64,000 bases of DNA from Bifidobacterium sp. ESL0732 (GCF_029395535.1 NZ_CP113920.1:2170001-2234000); one strand, 5' to 3'. Counted from the first letter of the stretch, positions 1 to 8,946 are shown. Numbers and translations: made by a program. Notes: generated from the letters alone by a model not told the origin.

Positions 1-1388
1 GGCTCGTACCCGCGAATCTGCATGATGGCGAGGTGGCCGGTGCGGCTGATGCCGATCGGACGGTAGCGATGGCGGGTCTCGGACGTGCCGAGACGGCCAT
101 ACGGATCGTAGGGCGTGTCTTCATAATGCGAGCTCAGAATATTATCCATATCCTCTACGCTCACCTTGCTTTCCGGCACGCGACACCACGGGATGTCGTC
201 GGAAATCGGCGTATAGCGGGCGCTGGGCGAATCCCAGTCATCGCTGGGATTCAGGCAGCGCTCCATGTACCAGGCGCGCGGGGTGTTGTAGATATGGTCC
301 TTGGGCGTGGCGGTGCCGAAAATCTTACGCGGGTTGAGGTGCTTGAAATGCTCGGGCGTGGTGTCCATGCTGCGATCGAGGTGATTGTTCACAATGAACT
401 CGCGCAGGTCGGCGGAGCACAGATAGTCGCGCTTGCTGCCAAGGCTTTCGTCCAGCGCCTCGTCAAGGTCGAAGTGGTCGAGACCAAGCTGGTTGGGAAT
501 GGCGGCGTAGCAGTCATCGGGCACACGGCGGGCAATCCAGTGGTGGCCGCCGATGGTCTCGACGTACCAAACTTCATCGGCATCGGAGATGCTCACGCCG
601 TTGGATTCGTAGGTACCGTAACGTTCCAGCAACGAGCCAAGACGTATTACACCTTCGCGGGCGGTATTGACATAGGGAAGCACCAGAGTAATGAAGTCTT
701 CTTCGCCGATGCCACCGGGAACTTCGCGGCGAGCGCCGGCGGAAGTCGTAGACGAACCAGCAGCAACATTCCCTGCGGAAGTTTCAGCGACAGTACTGTT
801 ATCGGCCGACTCGGAAGAGTTGACGTCGGCAGAATCATCAGCGAGATAAGCCTCCAAACCGCAGTTGGCAATGTCGTCAGCAATGCTGGGATCGTAAGGT
901 TTCGGTTCACCTACTGAGGCCCAAAATTCTGCAACAGAGGACTTGGCATTCGCATCAGTATGAGAATCACGACTTGCGTGAGCAGCACCCTGATTGTCAG
1001 CGTCATCACCACCAACCGCCGAACCACCGCAAGTTGCGACGGGAACCGTATGCAGCACCACCATCGGGTCGGCCCCGAGCAGGCGTTCGTTGGCAGTGAT
1101 AGTTTCGGTCGCGCTCATGGCGACGTTGCGGACGCTGACACCGGCTTCGGCCAAAATCCCGCGGTTTCTCAAGGCATTGGGCGCGATGAGATACGCACAC
1201 GGGTCATCCGGCAGTTCGATTTCGACATGGCTCAGCACGCTGCGATAATGCCGGGGCTGGTCCTCCGGGCGCACCGCGACCAGGCGCTTCGGGTCGTAAC
1301 GGCCGTGGCCGCTGTCATCGTCCCTGGCAATCATCGTTGAACCGTCGTAACTGGCGTTTTTTCCTACAAGTAAAGTTGTGCAAGACAT
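1..1388 (-). CDS. pepD: C69-family dipeptidase, 3' end outside window
   Basis: The first 462 codons of a gene reading leftwards off the window. The protein begins [19 protein letters not shown], the hallmark start of C69 (PepD/PepDA) N-terminal-nucleophile dipeptidases, with the presumed catalytic Cys at residue 3. Other family-like stretches are visible, such as [17 protein letters not shown] and [20 protein letters not shown]. These enzymes hydrolyse dipeptides in the cytoplasm. A Ser/Ala/Asp-rich low-complexity insert sits at about residues 180-215 and a second polar insert near 130-155; both look like lineage-specific surface loops. From memory family members are near 500-540 residues, so perhaps 70 residues lie beyond the edge. 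The ATG at 1388 is preceded by only a weak Shine-Dalgarno. Family assignment is seen in the sequence; substrate range is not. Confidence 0.85.
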   Translation of the reverse strand, partial: MSCTTLLVGKNASYDGSTMIARDDDSGHGRYDPKRLVAVRPEDQPRHYRSVLSHVEIELPDDPCAYLIAPNALRNRGILAEAGVSVRNVAMSATETITANERLLGADPMVVLHTVPVATCGGSAVGGDDADNQGAAHASRDSHTDANAKSSVAEFWASVGEPKPYDPSIADDIANCGLEAYLADDSADVNSSESADNSTVAETSAGNVAAGSSTTSAGARREVPGGIGEEDFITLVLPYVNTAREGVIRLGSLLERYGTYESNGVSISDADEVWYVETIGGHHWIARRVPDDCYAAIPNQLGLDHFDLDEALDESLGSKRDYLCSADLREFIVNNHLDRSMDTTPEHFKHLNPRKIFGTATPKDHIYNTPRAWYMERCLNPSDDWDSPSARYTPISDDIPWCRVPESKVSVEDMDNILSSHYEDTPYDPYGRLGTSETRHRYRPIGISRTGHLAIMQIRGYE

Positions 1389-1752
1389 ACTTTAACCTTA
1401 CTTTTCCCCGCAGAATTTACCACTGACATCTTGCAAGCGAACTACCCCCACGCGCAATCGCGCACCTGTGCGCCTGTACATCTGCAAATTGAATCAGAAA
1501 TCGTGCATTCCTAAGTAATCCATCACCGCACGTAGGTCAATGAGATAATTCCCGCCGTGTGCCGACATCAATTCAGATTAAACCTATTGGCTCGCAAATT
1601 CTGGGACTAAAGGCAAAATCGAAATCAAGGAGTAACCCAAAATCAAGCCAGTAGAGACCAAAGCCAAGTTCAGCCGGTTGTTTCTGATTTCAAAACTCAA
1701 TCAGAGACAACCGGCTGAATGCAACACAATCGGCAATTGACACGCACAACAC
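1389..1752. other. intergenic region between pepD and the IclR gene
   Basis: No convincing gene is seen on either strand in these 364 bases. The right part holds the strong hairpin listed separately at 1669-1719. The left part, AT-richer, must carry the pepD promoter on the minus strand, but I could not pick a clear -35/-10 pair. Confidence 0.6.
1669..1719 (-). terminator. long hairpin downstream of the IclR gene
   Basis: A 21-bp stem (left arm 1669-1689, right arm 1699-1719, one G-U type mismatch, 9-base loop) lies 34 bases past the IclR stop codon. There is no long T run, so it may work as a terminator or as a 3'-end stabiliser for the minus-strand operon. Confidence 0.7.
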
Positions 1753-2511
1753 TCATGCAGCAGCAGCTAAAATGTTTTGCAGTTTGGGCTGCTTTTCTTT
1801 GAGCAAGCCTGTGATGAACGCCCGTTTCCTATCCGTCATGCGGAAGGAAGGTGTCGCCACACTAATCGCAGCCTTCGTCTGCGAATCACAAATAAGCGGA
1901 ACCGCGACACACTGTACACCGACAGTAGATTCTTCCTTTTCATACGCAACACCGGTTTCGCTGATTTCTTTCAGCTGATTGTCCAGCACGTTGAAGTCAT
2001 CAATCGTGTTGGGAGTGACCTTTTTTAGACCGTCAGGGTATAAAGTCTTGAGTTCCTCAATATTGCGCCCGGCGAGCAAGGCTTTTCCTATGGCCGCACT
2101 ATAAGCCGGTAAAGAATTCCCAACCGTCGCCACCATGCGAATGGGTTGCGGAGATTCAACAGAAAGCAGGTAGACAATATCACCACCATTGAGCTCACCA
2201 AAATAGCAAGTCTCGCCTGTAGCCTGCACGATATGGTTCATTTCGGTCTGGATATCCGAAAGGATACTGCTGCTGCGTATATAGCCTTGACCAACCCCAT
2301 AAGCGCCTATGCCTATGCGATAACGCTGAGCAACAGAATCATAGGAAAGAAAGTGCTCATCCCGCAAAGTATGGATGATAGGAAGCAGACTACTTTTGGG
2401 AATGTTAAAGGCTCTCGCTATTTCCGCTAGAGTCGCTCCGTTATCACAATGCGTACGAACATAATTAAGCACCTGCACAACACGCAATGTGGCTTTGTGA
2501 GGTTGAGCCAT
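1753..2511 (-). CDS. IclR-family transcriptional regulator
   Basis: 252 residues from the ATG at 2511, chosen because GGAAAG lies just upstream; an ATG 63 bases further upstream has no such support. The N-terminal winged helix-turn-helix (about residues 8-70) contains ATLAEIARAFNIPKSSLL. The rest is a typical IclR effector domain with YSAAIGKALLAG and GVQCVAVPLI. It lies downstream of the sugar-acid ABC and dehydratase genes on the same strand, after a 222-base gap. IclR proteins often control aromatic and sugar-acid catabolism, so local control of the dgo genes is likely but inferred. The paired ACGAA elements in the 7057-7289 promoter region are candidate binding sites. Confidence 0.88.
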   Translation of the reverse strand: MAQPHKATLRVVQVLNYVRTHCDNGATLAEIARAFNIPKSSLLPIIHTLRDEHFLSYDSVAQRYRIGIGAYGVGQGYIRSSSILSDIQTEMNHIVQATGETCYFGELNGGDIVYLLSVESPQPIRMVATVGNSLPAYSAAIGKALLAGRNIEELKTLYPDGLKKVTPNTIDDFNVLDNQLKEISETGVAYEKEESTVGVQCVAVPLICDSQTKAAISVATPSFRMTDRKRAFITGLLKEKQPKLQNILAAAA

Positions 2512-2733
2512 GGCATCTTTCCATTCTGATATGGTGCAGACACGAATCTGCACATATATTTTCACTGAACACATTAAAGAAATCCTTAACTCAAGGATAC
2601 CCTTAAATAAACATATGCACTCAGTTTATTACGACCATAAGTTAATCCTCCCGCCTATGGTCAGTGCGTCATATCAACGGTTTGGATGCCATGCTCTTAC
2701 ATTCCGCCTTGCCGTCTTTGCACGGCCGAGCTA

Positions 2734-3567
2734 TCATCCCTTCACTGAGCCAGCCGTCATTCCACTGATGAAGTACTTCTGCAGGAAAATGAACAGCACA
2801 ATCAACGGGATACTGGAAATCACCGATGCCGCCATCACCTCGTTCCACATGACGCTATCAAAACCGGCCATCTGGCCGATGGCAACGGAAAGAGTCTTCT
2901 TAAGATCGGAAGACGTGAACAGCGCCGTGAACATGTACTCATTCCAGCTGGTAACGAAGGCGTAGATTCCCGTTGAAAGAATTCCCGGCAACGTCAGAGG
3001 TGCGACAACCTGGAAGAAAGTCCGCACCTTACCACAGCCATCAATGCAGGCCGCTTCATCCAAATCCTTAGGAATACCATTGACATACCCATACATCATC
3101 CACGAACAGAACGGCAATACCGTGGCCGTGTAGACCAGAATCAACCCTGTCAGCGTATTGGAAAGATGATACGAGCCAAGCAATTTGTAATATGGAATGA
3201 ACAGCATTACGGAGGGGAACATCTGAGTCGCCAAAATGAAAAGCAGGAATGTTCCTTTACCGGGAAATGTGAATCTCGAAAAACCGTAGCCAGCCAATGT
3301 GGCGAACAGGATGGCCACAAGTGTTGAAACGCCGGCGGTCCAACAGCTATTCAGAATATACTGTCCGACCGGATAATCCTTGAATACCAGAACGAAAGGT
3401 TCCAATGTCGGATGCCTCGGCAACATATTCGAAGCACTTCGCCCCATCACTTCGCTGATCGGCTTCAACGCTGTCGAAACCATATAAAATACCGGGAATG
3501 CGGCAAAAATGGCACCGATGATAAGAATTGCATACATCCCTATGGTGCGGGATTTAGTCCTCTTCAT
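2734..3567 (-). CDS. CUT1 sugar ABC transporter permease (MalG type)
   Basis: 277 residues with about six hydrophobic segments and the inner-membrane EAA loop near the C-terminal half (EAACIDGCGKVRTFFQVVAP), which docks the ATPase. It starts 14 bases inside the upstream permease gene, so the two are translationally coupled. With the binding lipoprotein at 4536 it forms a CUT1-type importer, a family that usually takes up oligosaccharides or glycosides. No ATPase is encoded nearby; bifidobacterial CUT1 systems commonly use a shared MsmK-like ATPase elsewhere. The operon context points to a galactonate-linked substrate, but the exact ligand cannot be read from the sequence. Confidence 0.92.
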   Translation of the reverse strand: MKRTKSRTIGMYAILIIGAIFAAFPVFYMVSTALKPISEVMGRSASNMLPRHPTLEPFVLVFKDYPVGQYILNSCWTAGVSTLVAILFATLAGYGFSRFTFPGKGTFLLFILATQMFPSVMLFIPYYKLLGSYHLSNTLTGLILVYTATVLPFCSWMMYGYVNGIPKDLDEAACIDGCGKVRTFFQVVAPLTLPGILSTGIYAFVTSWNEYMFTALFTSSDLKKTLSVAIGQMAGFDSVMWNEVMAASVISSIPLIVLFIFLQKYFISGMTAGSVKG

Positions 3568-4450
3568 TGTTCAAAGCCTTCTTGTAAACATAATTGATAA
3601 CCAAGCAAATCGCGAACACGATCACAGCGAGCGCCGAAGCGGGTCCGAAGTGGAAGTATTGGAAAGCCTGCTTGTAGATGTCAACTGCGATGGTCGTGGT
3701 ACTGGTGCCAGGACCGCCTTGAGTCAACAGCCAGATGATCGTCACATGCTTGAACCACCAAATCGTGTCAAGAACGAGCGCAACAATCAGCGTCGGTTTA
3801 AGCGCCGGAAGGGTTATCTTCCAGAACACCTGCCGGTCGTTTGCTCCGTCAACTCTAGCCGCTTCCTGCAATTCAGCCGGAATCGTCTGTAAACCGGCAA
3901 GAATCTGCAACATAACCAGAGGGAATCCCTTCCAGATACAGATGAATATGACCACCGCCATAGCGGTTTTGGGATTTCCAAGCCAACTAATCGGTTTCGA
4001 AAGCAGATGCAGCTTCACCATCCAATAATTAAGGACGCCGTTGGTAGGATGCAAAATCCATTTGAAGACGTTCGCCGCCACGACCTCAGGCAGAAGCCAA
4101 GGTAACAACAGCAACACACGGAATAATGTTCTGCCGCGGAATTTCTTATTCAGGATATTGGCGAAAAGGAAGCCCAATGCGAAATGTCCAACAACAACAC
4201 CGACGGTGAAAACAAGCGTCAGCAATAGCGTCTTCCAGAAATCGGACCCTGACAACATCTGTTTGTAGTTGCTCAGACCGACGAAGGTCCACTTGTTGAT
4301 GAGATTCGTCTTGAAGAAACTGACATATATTCCATATAAGAATGGGTATAGAACAAGGGCAAAGAGAACCAAAGTGGTCGGCGTGATAAACGCGATGCCT
4401 TGCGCGGCCTCGTTGACTCGCCGACGATTATGCCTTACAGAGCGTGACAT
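3554..4450 (-). CDS. CUT1 sugar ABC transporter permease (MalF/UgpA type)
   Basis: 298 residues, hydrophobic throughout, with the EAA loop EAARVDGANDRQVFWKITLP in the C-terminal third. The N-terminal segment IAFITPTTLVLFALVLYPF is typical of first-position CUT1 permeases. The start has AAGGATG upstream. It is the middle transport gene of the minus-strand cluster, separated from the binding-protein gene by an 85-base gap that holds a perfect 10-bp hairpin (4480-4523) and overlapping the next permease by 14 bases. It is a cytoplasmic-membrane partner of the permease at 2734 and the lipoprotein at 4536. Confidence 0.92.
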   Translation of the reverse strand: MSRSVRHNRRRVNEAAQGIAFITPTTLVLFALVLYPFLYGIYVSFFKTNLINKWTFVGLSNYKQMLSGSDFWKTLLLTLVFTVGVVVGHFALGFLFANILNKKFRGRTLFRVLLLLPWLLPEVVAANVFKWILHPTNGVLNYWMVKLHLLSKPISWLGNPKTAMAVVIFICIWKGFPLVMLQILAGLQTIPAELQEAARVDGANDRQVFWKITLPALKPTLIVALVLDTIWWFKHVTIIWLLTQGGPGTSTTTIAVDIYKQAFQYFHFGPASALAVIVFAICLVINYVYKKALNNEED

Positions 4451-4479
4451 GAGAATACATCCTTACACAATTAGGTGGT

Positions 4480-4523
4480 GGGATGGGCGGACTGGCGAAA
4501 CACCAGAAAATCACGCCCATCCC
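4480..4523 (-). promoter_or_regulatory. intra-operon hairpin between binding-protein and permease genes
   Basis: Perfect 10-bp inverted repeat (GGGATGGGCG at 4480-4489, CGCCCATCCC at 4514-4523) lying between the binding-protein stop and the permease start. Such hairpins commonly protect or partly terminate the upstream mRNA, so more binding protein than permease is made. No T run follows on the minus strand, which favours stabilisation over full termination. Confidence 0.6.
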
Positions 4524-4535
4524 AACGAAACCACC

Positions 4536-5852
4536 TTATTTCTGGTTAGCTTCGTCCACTATCGCTTGAGCCCTTGTTTTGGCTTTCGCCGCAGCAGCTT
4601 CAGGCGTCGCCGATCCAGTAATCACGGATTGATAAGCCTCACCGTGAATATCATTGACCTCGCCGTAACCTTCAATAGTCGGCAGATTGAAAGTCTTGGC
4701 CTTATTGAGCTGCTCCATGAAACCGCTCAGCGCCGGATCCTTGCCGATGGAAGGATCCTTCTGTGCCGTAGCAATCGTAGGAAGCCTTCCAGTGAGCTGC
4801 GAAAACTCGATGCTCTTCTTCTTGCTCACCATGAATTTAAGGAACTTGGCGACAGCCTCCTTATTGGAAGACTTAGGATTGACATAGAAGCCAAAACCGT
4901 TCTGGCTGAAGACATTGCGCTTGACTGTCGGAATCATGAACGACCCGAGCTTGCCTTTGAGATCGGGGACCTTGGAAGTAATCGCGCCAACTGCGTTGGA
5001 ACCCGTAATCAGCATGGCCGCCTGGCCGGAAGAGAGAATATTGACAGCGGAAGCGTAATTCGTCTCAGTGACTCCTGGAGGGCACACTTTTTCCTTGGTA
5101 TCAAGATCGGTGAAGGACTTCAGGGCTTTCACATAATTGGGACCACCGATATCGGTGCTCCACTTGCCGTCAGAGCCCTTCTTGAACTCATCGACGCCAA
5201 AGTTACGAATGACATACTGGAAACGTCCCGCGCCGCTCGCGTCCTTGGAACCGACCAATGCGATACCGTACTGATCGCCATGAGTGAGCTTATGCGCAGC
5301 GGCGACAAATTCATCCCAGGTCTTGGGAACCTGGACCTTGTCCTTTTCGAACAGATCCTTACGGTAGACGACCCCTTGGGCGACCGTGAACCAAGGGAGA
5401 CCGCTCAACTTGCCATCAATGGTGAACCCGTCCAAAGTGTCCTTTCCGAATTGGGACAGGTATTTCTTGTCAAGTATTTTCGTCATATCGTCGGTGATGC
5501 CCATATCCACCAGCTGGGTGGTATTTTTCATATCGGCCATATAAAAGTCAGGCATCTGATTCGCTGTTGCCAGAGCGGTGTACTTCTGCATGAGGTCATT
5601 CGCCGCCACTCCTTCAACCTCCACAGTGACACCATTCTTCTGAGCATTAAACTCATCAATGGCGGACTGTTCAAATTCCTTTTCCGGAGATTCGAGAATG
5701 GTCGAGGAAATATATTTGATAGTTACCGGCGCCTTTTTGGATTCTGCACCGCTCGAGGACTTGCTGCTCGCTGAACCGCCTGCCCCACAACCCGTGAGCA
5801 GAAGCGCCCCAGCTACCATACAAGCCGTAGCTAATTTGAATTTGGTTCTCAT
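4536..5852 (-). CDS. ABC transporter extracellular solute-binding lipoprotein
   Basis: 438 residues from the ATG at 5852, which has GGAGG eight bases upstream; a further ATG 15 bases upstream overlaps that ribosome-binding site and is unlikely. The signal peptide ends in a clear lipobox (LLLTGC), followed by a Gly/Ser-rich linker that tethers the protein outside the membrane. The body matches family-1 solute-binding proteins (UgpB/MalE-like): PMSKKK-type charged helices, QYVIRNFGV, ISSGQAAMLITGSNAV and GFYVNPKS. It is the substrate-recognition part of the importer with the two permeases downstream. The gene follows dgoD after 52 bases, so uptake and catabolism are probably co-transcribed. The ligand is unknown. 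Confidence 0.92.
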   Translation of the reverse strand: MRTKFKLATACMVAGALLLTGCGAGGSASSKSSSGAESKKAPVTIKYISSTILESPEKEFEQSAIDEFNAQKNGVTVEVEGVAANDLMQKYTALATANQMPDFYMADMKNTTQLVDMGITDDMTKILDKKYLSQFGKDTLDGFTIDGKLSGLPWFTVAQGVVYRKDLFEKDKVQVPKTWDEFVAAAHKLTHGDQYGIALVGSKDASGAGRFQYVIRNFGVDEFKKGSDGKWSTDIGGPNYVKALKSFTDLDTKEKVCPPGVTETNYASAVNILSSGQAAMLITGSNAVGAITSKVPDLKGKLGSFMIPTVKRNVFSQNGFGFYVNPKSSNKEAVAKFLKFMVSKKKSIEFSQLTGRLPTIATAQKDPSIGKDPALSGFMEQLNKAKTFNLPTIEGYGEVNDIHGEAYQSVITGSATPEAAAAKAKTRAQAIVDEANQK

Positions 5853-5904
5853 CTTTGATACCTCCATGTATCGGTGAATCTATTTATTACTGAAACTTGA
5901 TTTA

Positions 5905-7056
5905 TTACCACTCGATAGGAGTGCCGTCGTAGGTAACCCAAAGCGGGTTCTTCCAGTCGTGGCCAATCTTCGCCAGTTCTTCGACCTTCTCTTGGTCTAT
6001 GTCAATACCCAGGCCGGGAGCATCAGGAAGTTGGACAAAACCGTTTTCGTAATGGAAGACATCACGATTGCGCAAAACGTCAAAGATTGGATTGGCTGAT
6101 GAGGTATCGTGAATATTGATGCTCTGCTCCTGGAACACCGCCGTTTCGGAGGCGGCATCGGTCTGGATGCATGAAGCAAAGGCAATCGGGCCCAATGGGC
6201 AGTGCGGCGCGAAAGCCGTGTCGTAGGCTTCGGCCATAGCTGCGATGCGGTGGCACTCGCTAATGCCACCGGCGTGGGAAAGATCGGGCTGAAGAATGTC
6301 AACCGCTCCATCCTCAAGAATGTCCTTGAAATCCCAGCGGCTATACAGGCGCTCGCCCAGTGCAATCGGGGCGTCGCTCACATCAGCGATTTGATGAAGT
6401 GCCTCCCTATTCGTCGGCAGTACGGGCTCCTCGATAAATGCCAGACGGAACTGGTTGAGCGCCTTGGCGAGCTGGCGGGCCATTGGACGATGCACACGAC
6501 CGTGGAAGTCCACGGCGATACCAACTTTGTAGCCGATGCGATCACGAACCGCACCGATTCTTTCAACGACTTCATCAATGCGCTCCACAGAATCCAAGAA
6601 ATGCATGGGTCCAAGCGCAGAGGACTTAATAAGCTGATACCCTTCTTGGACGGCACGCTGTGCGTCATCGGCCAATTCCTCCGGCGTATCTCCGTGAATA
6701 CTGCGATACACCTTGACCTTTTCCTTGACTGAACCTCCAAGCATTGCATGCACAGAAACACCAAGAGATTTCGCAGTGATATCCCACAACGCCTGATCGA
6801 TTCCCGCGATGGCGCTCATCAGCACAGGACCGCCACGATAGAACGAACCGCGATACATGACCTCCCAGTGCCGTTCTATATCCCTCGGATCCTTTCCAAT
6901 AAGATATCCGCGCCATTCCTGAACCGCCTGCAAGGTAGTTTTCGCCCTACCTTCCACGAGAGGCTCACCCCATCCAGTAATGCCGCTATCGGTTTCAATG
7001 CAGACGAAAGCGTAACGATGCGGGACAAGATAAGTTTTAATATCAGTTATCTTCAT
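5905..7056 (-). CDS. dgoD: D-galactonate dehydratase
   Basis: 383 residues, enolase superfamily, mandelate racemase/muconate lactonizing group. The residues I recall for E. coli DgoD fall at the same numbers here: metal ligands Asp183, Glu209 and Glu235, catalytic His185 (VDFHGR) and His285 (APHCPLGP). The enzyme dehydrates D-galactonate to 2-dehydro-3-deoxy-D-galactonate, the first step of the De Ley-Doudoroff route. AAGGAGG lies before the start. It is the first gene of the minus-strand operon; the divergent dgoA and dgoK supply the next steps. Residue-by-residue agreement makes this specific activity likely, although a related sugar acid remains possible. Confidence 0.93.
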   Translation of the reverse strand: MKITDIKTYLVPHRYAFVCIETDSGITGWGEPLVEGRAKTTLQAVQEWRGYLIGKDPRDIERHWEVMYRGSFYRGGPVLMSAIAGIDQALWDITAKSLGVSVHAMLGGSVKEKVKVYRSIHGDTPEELADDAQRAVQEGYQLIKSSALGPMHFLDSVERIDEVVERIGAVRDRIGYKVGIAVDFHGRVHRPMARQLAKALNQFRLAFIEEPVLPTNREALHQIADVSDAPIALGERLYSRWDFKDILEDGAVDILQPDLSHAGGISECHRIAAMAEAYDTAFAPHCPLGPIAFASCIQTDAASETAVFQEQSINIHDTSSANPIFDVLRNRDVFHYENGFVQLPDAPGLGIDIDQEKVEELAKIGHDWKNPLWVTYDGTPIEW

Positions 7057-7075
7057 GTGACCTCCTTGTACTCTC

Positions 7076-7109
7076 GTTCGTAAATAAATTAGTGTTCTTA
7101 TTTACGAAC
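7076..7109. promoter_or_regulatory. perfect 12-bp palindromic operator
   Basis: GTTCGTAAATAA at 7076-7087 and its exact reverse complement at 7098-7109, separated by 10 bases. It lies immediately downstream of the predicted dgoD -10 element, where a bound protein would block transcription. Its TTCGT core recurs in inverted form (ACGAA) at 7239-7243 and 7257-7261 around the divergent promoter. The IclR protein encoded at 1753 is the obvious candidate binder (inference). Confidence 0.65.
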
Positions 7110-7118
7110 ATAAAAAAT

Positions 7119-7147
7119 AATATAACGTAACTCTACATAAATGTCAA
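7119..7147 (-). promoter_or_regulatory. promoter of the dgoD-ABC operon
   Basis: On the minus strand, a perfect -35 TTGACA (7142-7147) and a -10 TATATT (7119-7124) are separated by exactly 17 bases. The expected start of transcription falls just inside the 7076-7109 palindrome. Confidence 0.7.
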
Positions 7148-7223
7148 ATGTGTTCCAAAGAAATCATTAAAATGCTGTTAATACAATGAAATAGGGTCTA
7201 ATAAATAATAATTATAAAATAGT

Positions 7224-7261
7224 TTGCATTTTTAAATAACGAATGTATACTGAATGACGAA
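7224..7261 (+). promoter_or_regulatory. promoter and ACGAA boxes of dgoA-dgoK
   Basis: TTGCAT (7224-7229) and TATACT (7246-7251) form a -35/-10 pair with a 16-base spacer. Two ACGAA boxes at 7239-7243 and 7257-7261 straddle the -10 element. They are half-sites of the palindrome upstream of dgoD, so the two divergent units probably share one regulator. Confidence 0.55.
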
Positions 7262-7289
7262 CGCTTATTCAATTTAGAATGGACTAAAA

Positions 7290-7925
7290 ATGAAAGTTAA
7301 CGAATTCGTCGGCCAAGCCATTGCAATTCTGAGATCAATCAACGTGCAACAACTTCCAGAAGTAGTGGATGGCCTTTACGAATCAGGCATACGTTTCTTG
7401 GAAATAGCCTCTGATTCACATATATCCGATATGGGAAATGCAGAAAGAATATCAACGGTGACCGAAATGGGCCTGCCAGGCCTCCACGTCGGCGCAGGAA
7501 CCGTTGTGAGCGCTGAGGGCGTTCAGCAATCAGCATTCGCCGGGGCGGAATTCATTCTTTCGCCTGATAGCATCGGCGAAGTCATTGACATGACGAAGAA
7601 GCTGGGCCTGATTTCGATTCCCGGAGCGTTCTCACCTACGGAAATCCGTCATGCCTACGACCGCGGGGCTGATATCGTCAAAATTTTCCCAGCCGAGCGT
7701 CTTGGAACGCAATACATCAAGGATCTCATGGCTCCGATGCCAGGCATTCCCCTGTGCGCCGTAGGAGGGGTAAATGAGCGGAACGCAGCTGAATTCATAG
7801 CCTGCGGGTCAACATGTGTAGGCATCGGGTCCTCGCTCTTCCCAAAGAATTCGGAAGGGATAATCGACATTGCCGCGATGAAAGATAAGGCCGCGACACT
7901 CGTTTCTTCTCTGAATGAGGAATAG
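7290..7925 (+). CDS. dgoA: 2-dehydro-3-deoxy-6-phosphogalactonate aldolase (KDPG aldolase family)
   Basis: 211 residues, the usual size for a class I KDPG/KHG-type aldolase barrel. The Schiff-base lysine is Lys131 in GADIVKIFPAE, Glu38 lies in RFLEIA, and the barrel motifs GAGTVV and PGAFSPTEI are present. The enzyme would cleave 2-dehydro-3-deoxy-6-phosphogalactonate to pyruvate and glyceraldehyde-3-phosphate, which both enter lower glycolysis. The family alone cannot separate gluco- from galacto-configured substrate; the neighbouring dgoD and dgoK decide for galactonate. No strong Shine-Dalgarno precedes the start. dgoK follows after 34 bases. Confidence 0.88.
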   Translation: MKVNEFVGQAIAILRSINVQQLPEVVDGLYESGIRFLEIASDSHISDMGNAERISTVTEMGLPGLHVGAGTVVSAEGVQQSAFAGAEFILSPDSIGEVIDMTKKLGLISIPGAFSPTEIRHAYDRGADIVKIFPAERLGTQYIKDLMAPMPGIPLCAVGGVNERNAAEFIACGSTCVGIGSSLFPKNSEGIIDIAAMKDKAATLVSSLNEE

Positions 7926-7959
7926 AACAAATAGTCGACCAAGATTAACGGATAATGTA

Positions 7960-8946
7960 ATGCACACCATATATTTCGACGCAGGCACGACCAACACCAG
8001 GGTCTACCTGTTGGAAAATTACAAACTGCTCTGCACAAAAAGCGAACTTGTCGGAGCTCGGAATACCGCTATTGACAACTCCAAAGCCAGGCTCAAACAA
8101 ACAGTACGAGCGTTGTATCAGGATATTCTCGTCGAAAATGGCCTGAAACCCGCGGATATCGAACATGTCTATATCTCAGGCATGGCTTCGAGCCCCGACG
8201 GACTGCACGAAGTCGACCACCTTCAAACTCCGGTTCCGCTGCAAAAGTTGAGGTCGTCTCTGGTGAGATATCGGGACGATAGTGTGATTCCGCAAGATAT
8301 ATGGCTGATTCCAGGAATCAGGACAGACAGTTCCATCGACCTGCCAACGTCGCCGCAAAACGCAGTACACATGCACATGATACGAGGAGAGGAAACAGAG
8401 GTATTCGGGCTAATCAACAAACTAGATCCCCATATTTCTTATATGGTGGCACTACCCGGAAGCCACACGCAAATCATTTCGATTCAAAATAATTGCATCG
8501 CTGATTTCTTCTCCGGAATTACCGGGGAAATACGCGATGCGGTCATCAATCACACGATTTTGAAATCAGCCCTCTCGCAGAAAGGGCCAGAGACGCTCAA
8601 TCCCGAGTTCGTGTTGCTCGGCTATCGTACGTTACACGAATGCGGGTTTAACCACGCGCTTTATGGTGTCAGGACTATGGATTTATTCAGCAAGTCCACT
8701 GACGCGCAACGCCATTCATATTTCCAAGGCGTCCTCACCGGTGGCATGATTGACGGGGTACTTCAGAGGGCAAACCGAAATCATTGGGGTGCAAAACGAC
8801 TCATCGTGGTAGGCAGAACCATTGAATACGATGCTTACCACACCATCATGCCCATAGCAGCGCCTGACATTCAAGTCAACCATTACGATACAGGCTCCAT
8901 ACCGCTTTCGGTAAAGGGATACATCGCCATTGCCCGAGGTAATTAG
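7960..8946 (+). CDS. dgoK: 2-dehydro-3-deoxygalactonokinase
   Basis: 328 residues from the ATG at 7960 (MHTIYFDAGTTNTRVYLL). An in-frame start at 7915 overlaps dgoA and adds a tail with no family likeness. The N-terminal phosphate-binding strand FDAGTTNTR and later IPGIRTD, VALPGSHTQII, SGITGEIRD and FQGVLTGGMI match the DGOK family, sugar kinases of the ASKHA fold. It phosphorylates 2-dehydro-3-deoxygalactonate before aldolase cleavage. It is the second gene of the dgoA-dgoK unit. A terminator-like hairpin follows at 9140. Confidence 0.9.
   Translation: MHTIYFDAGTTNTRVYLLENYKLLCTKSELVGARNTAIDNSKARLKQTVRALYQDILVENGLKPADIEHVYISGMASSPDGLHEVDHLQTPVPLQKLRSSLVRYRDDSVIPQDIWLIPGIRTDSSIDLPTSPQNAVHMHMIRGEETEVFGLINKLDPHISYMVALPGSHTQIISIQNNCIADFFSGITGEIRDAVINHTILKSALSQKGPETLNPEFVLLGYRTLHECGFNHALYGVRTMDLFSKSTDAQRHSYFQGVLTGGMIDGVLQRANRNHWGAKRLIVVGRTIEYDAYHTIMPIAAPDIQVNHYDTGSIPLSVKGYIAIARGN

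Noticed and set aside
33..917. 294-codon plus-strand reading frame at the left edge
   Set aside because: It is antisense to the C69 dipeptidase, whose motifs are unmistakable on the minus strand.
4480..4523. Hairpin as a full terminator ending the binding-protein transcript
   Set aside because: No T run follows on the minus strand and the permeases need expression, so I list it as a regulatory hairpin.
4269..5774. 501-codon plus-strand reading frame
   Set aside because: It lies antisense to the binding-protein gene and has no recognisable domain; the minus-strand lipoprotein is clear.
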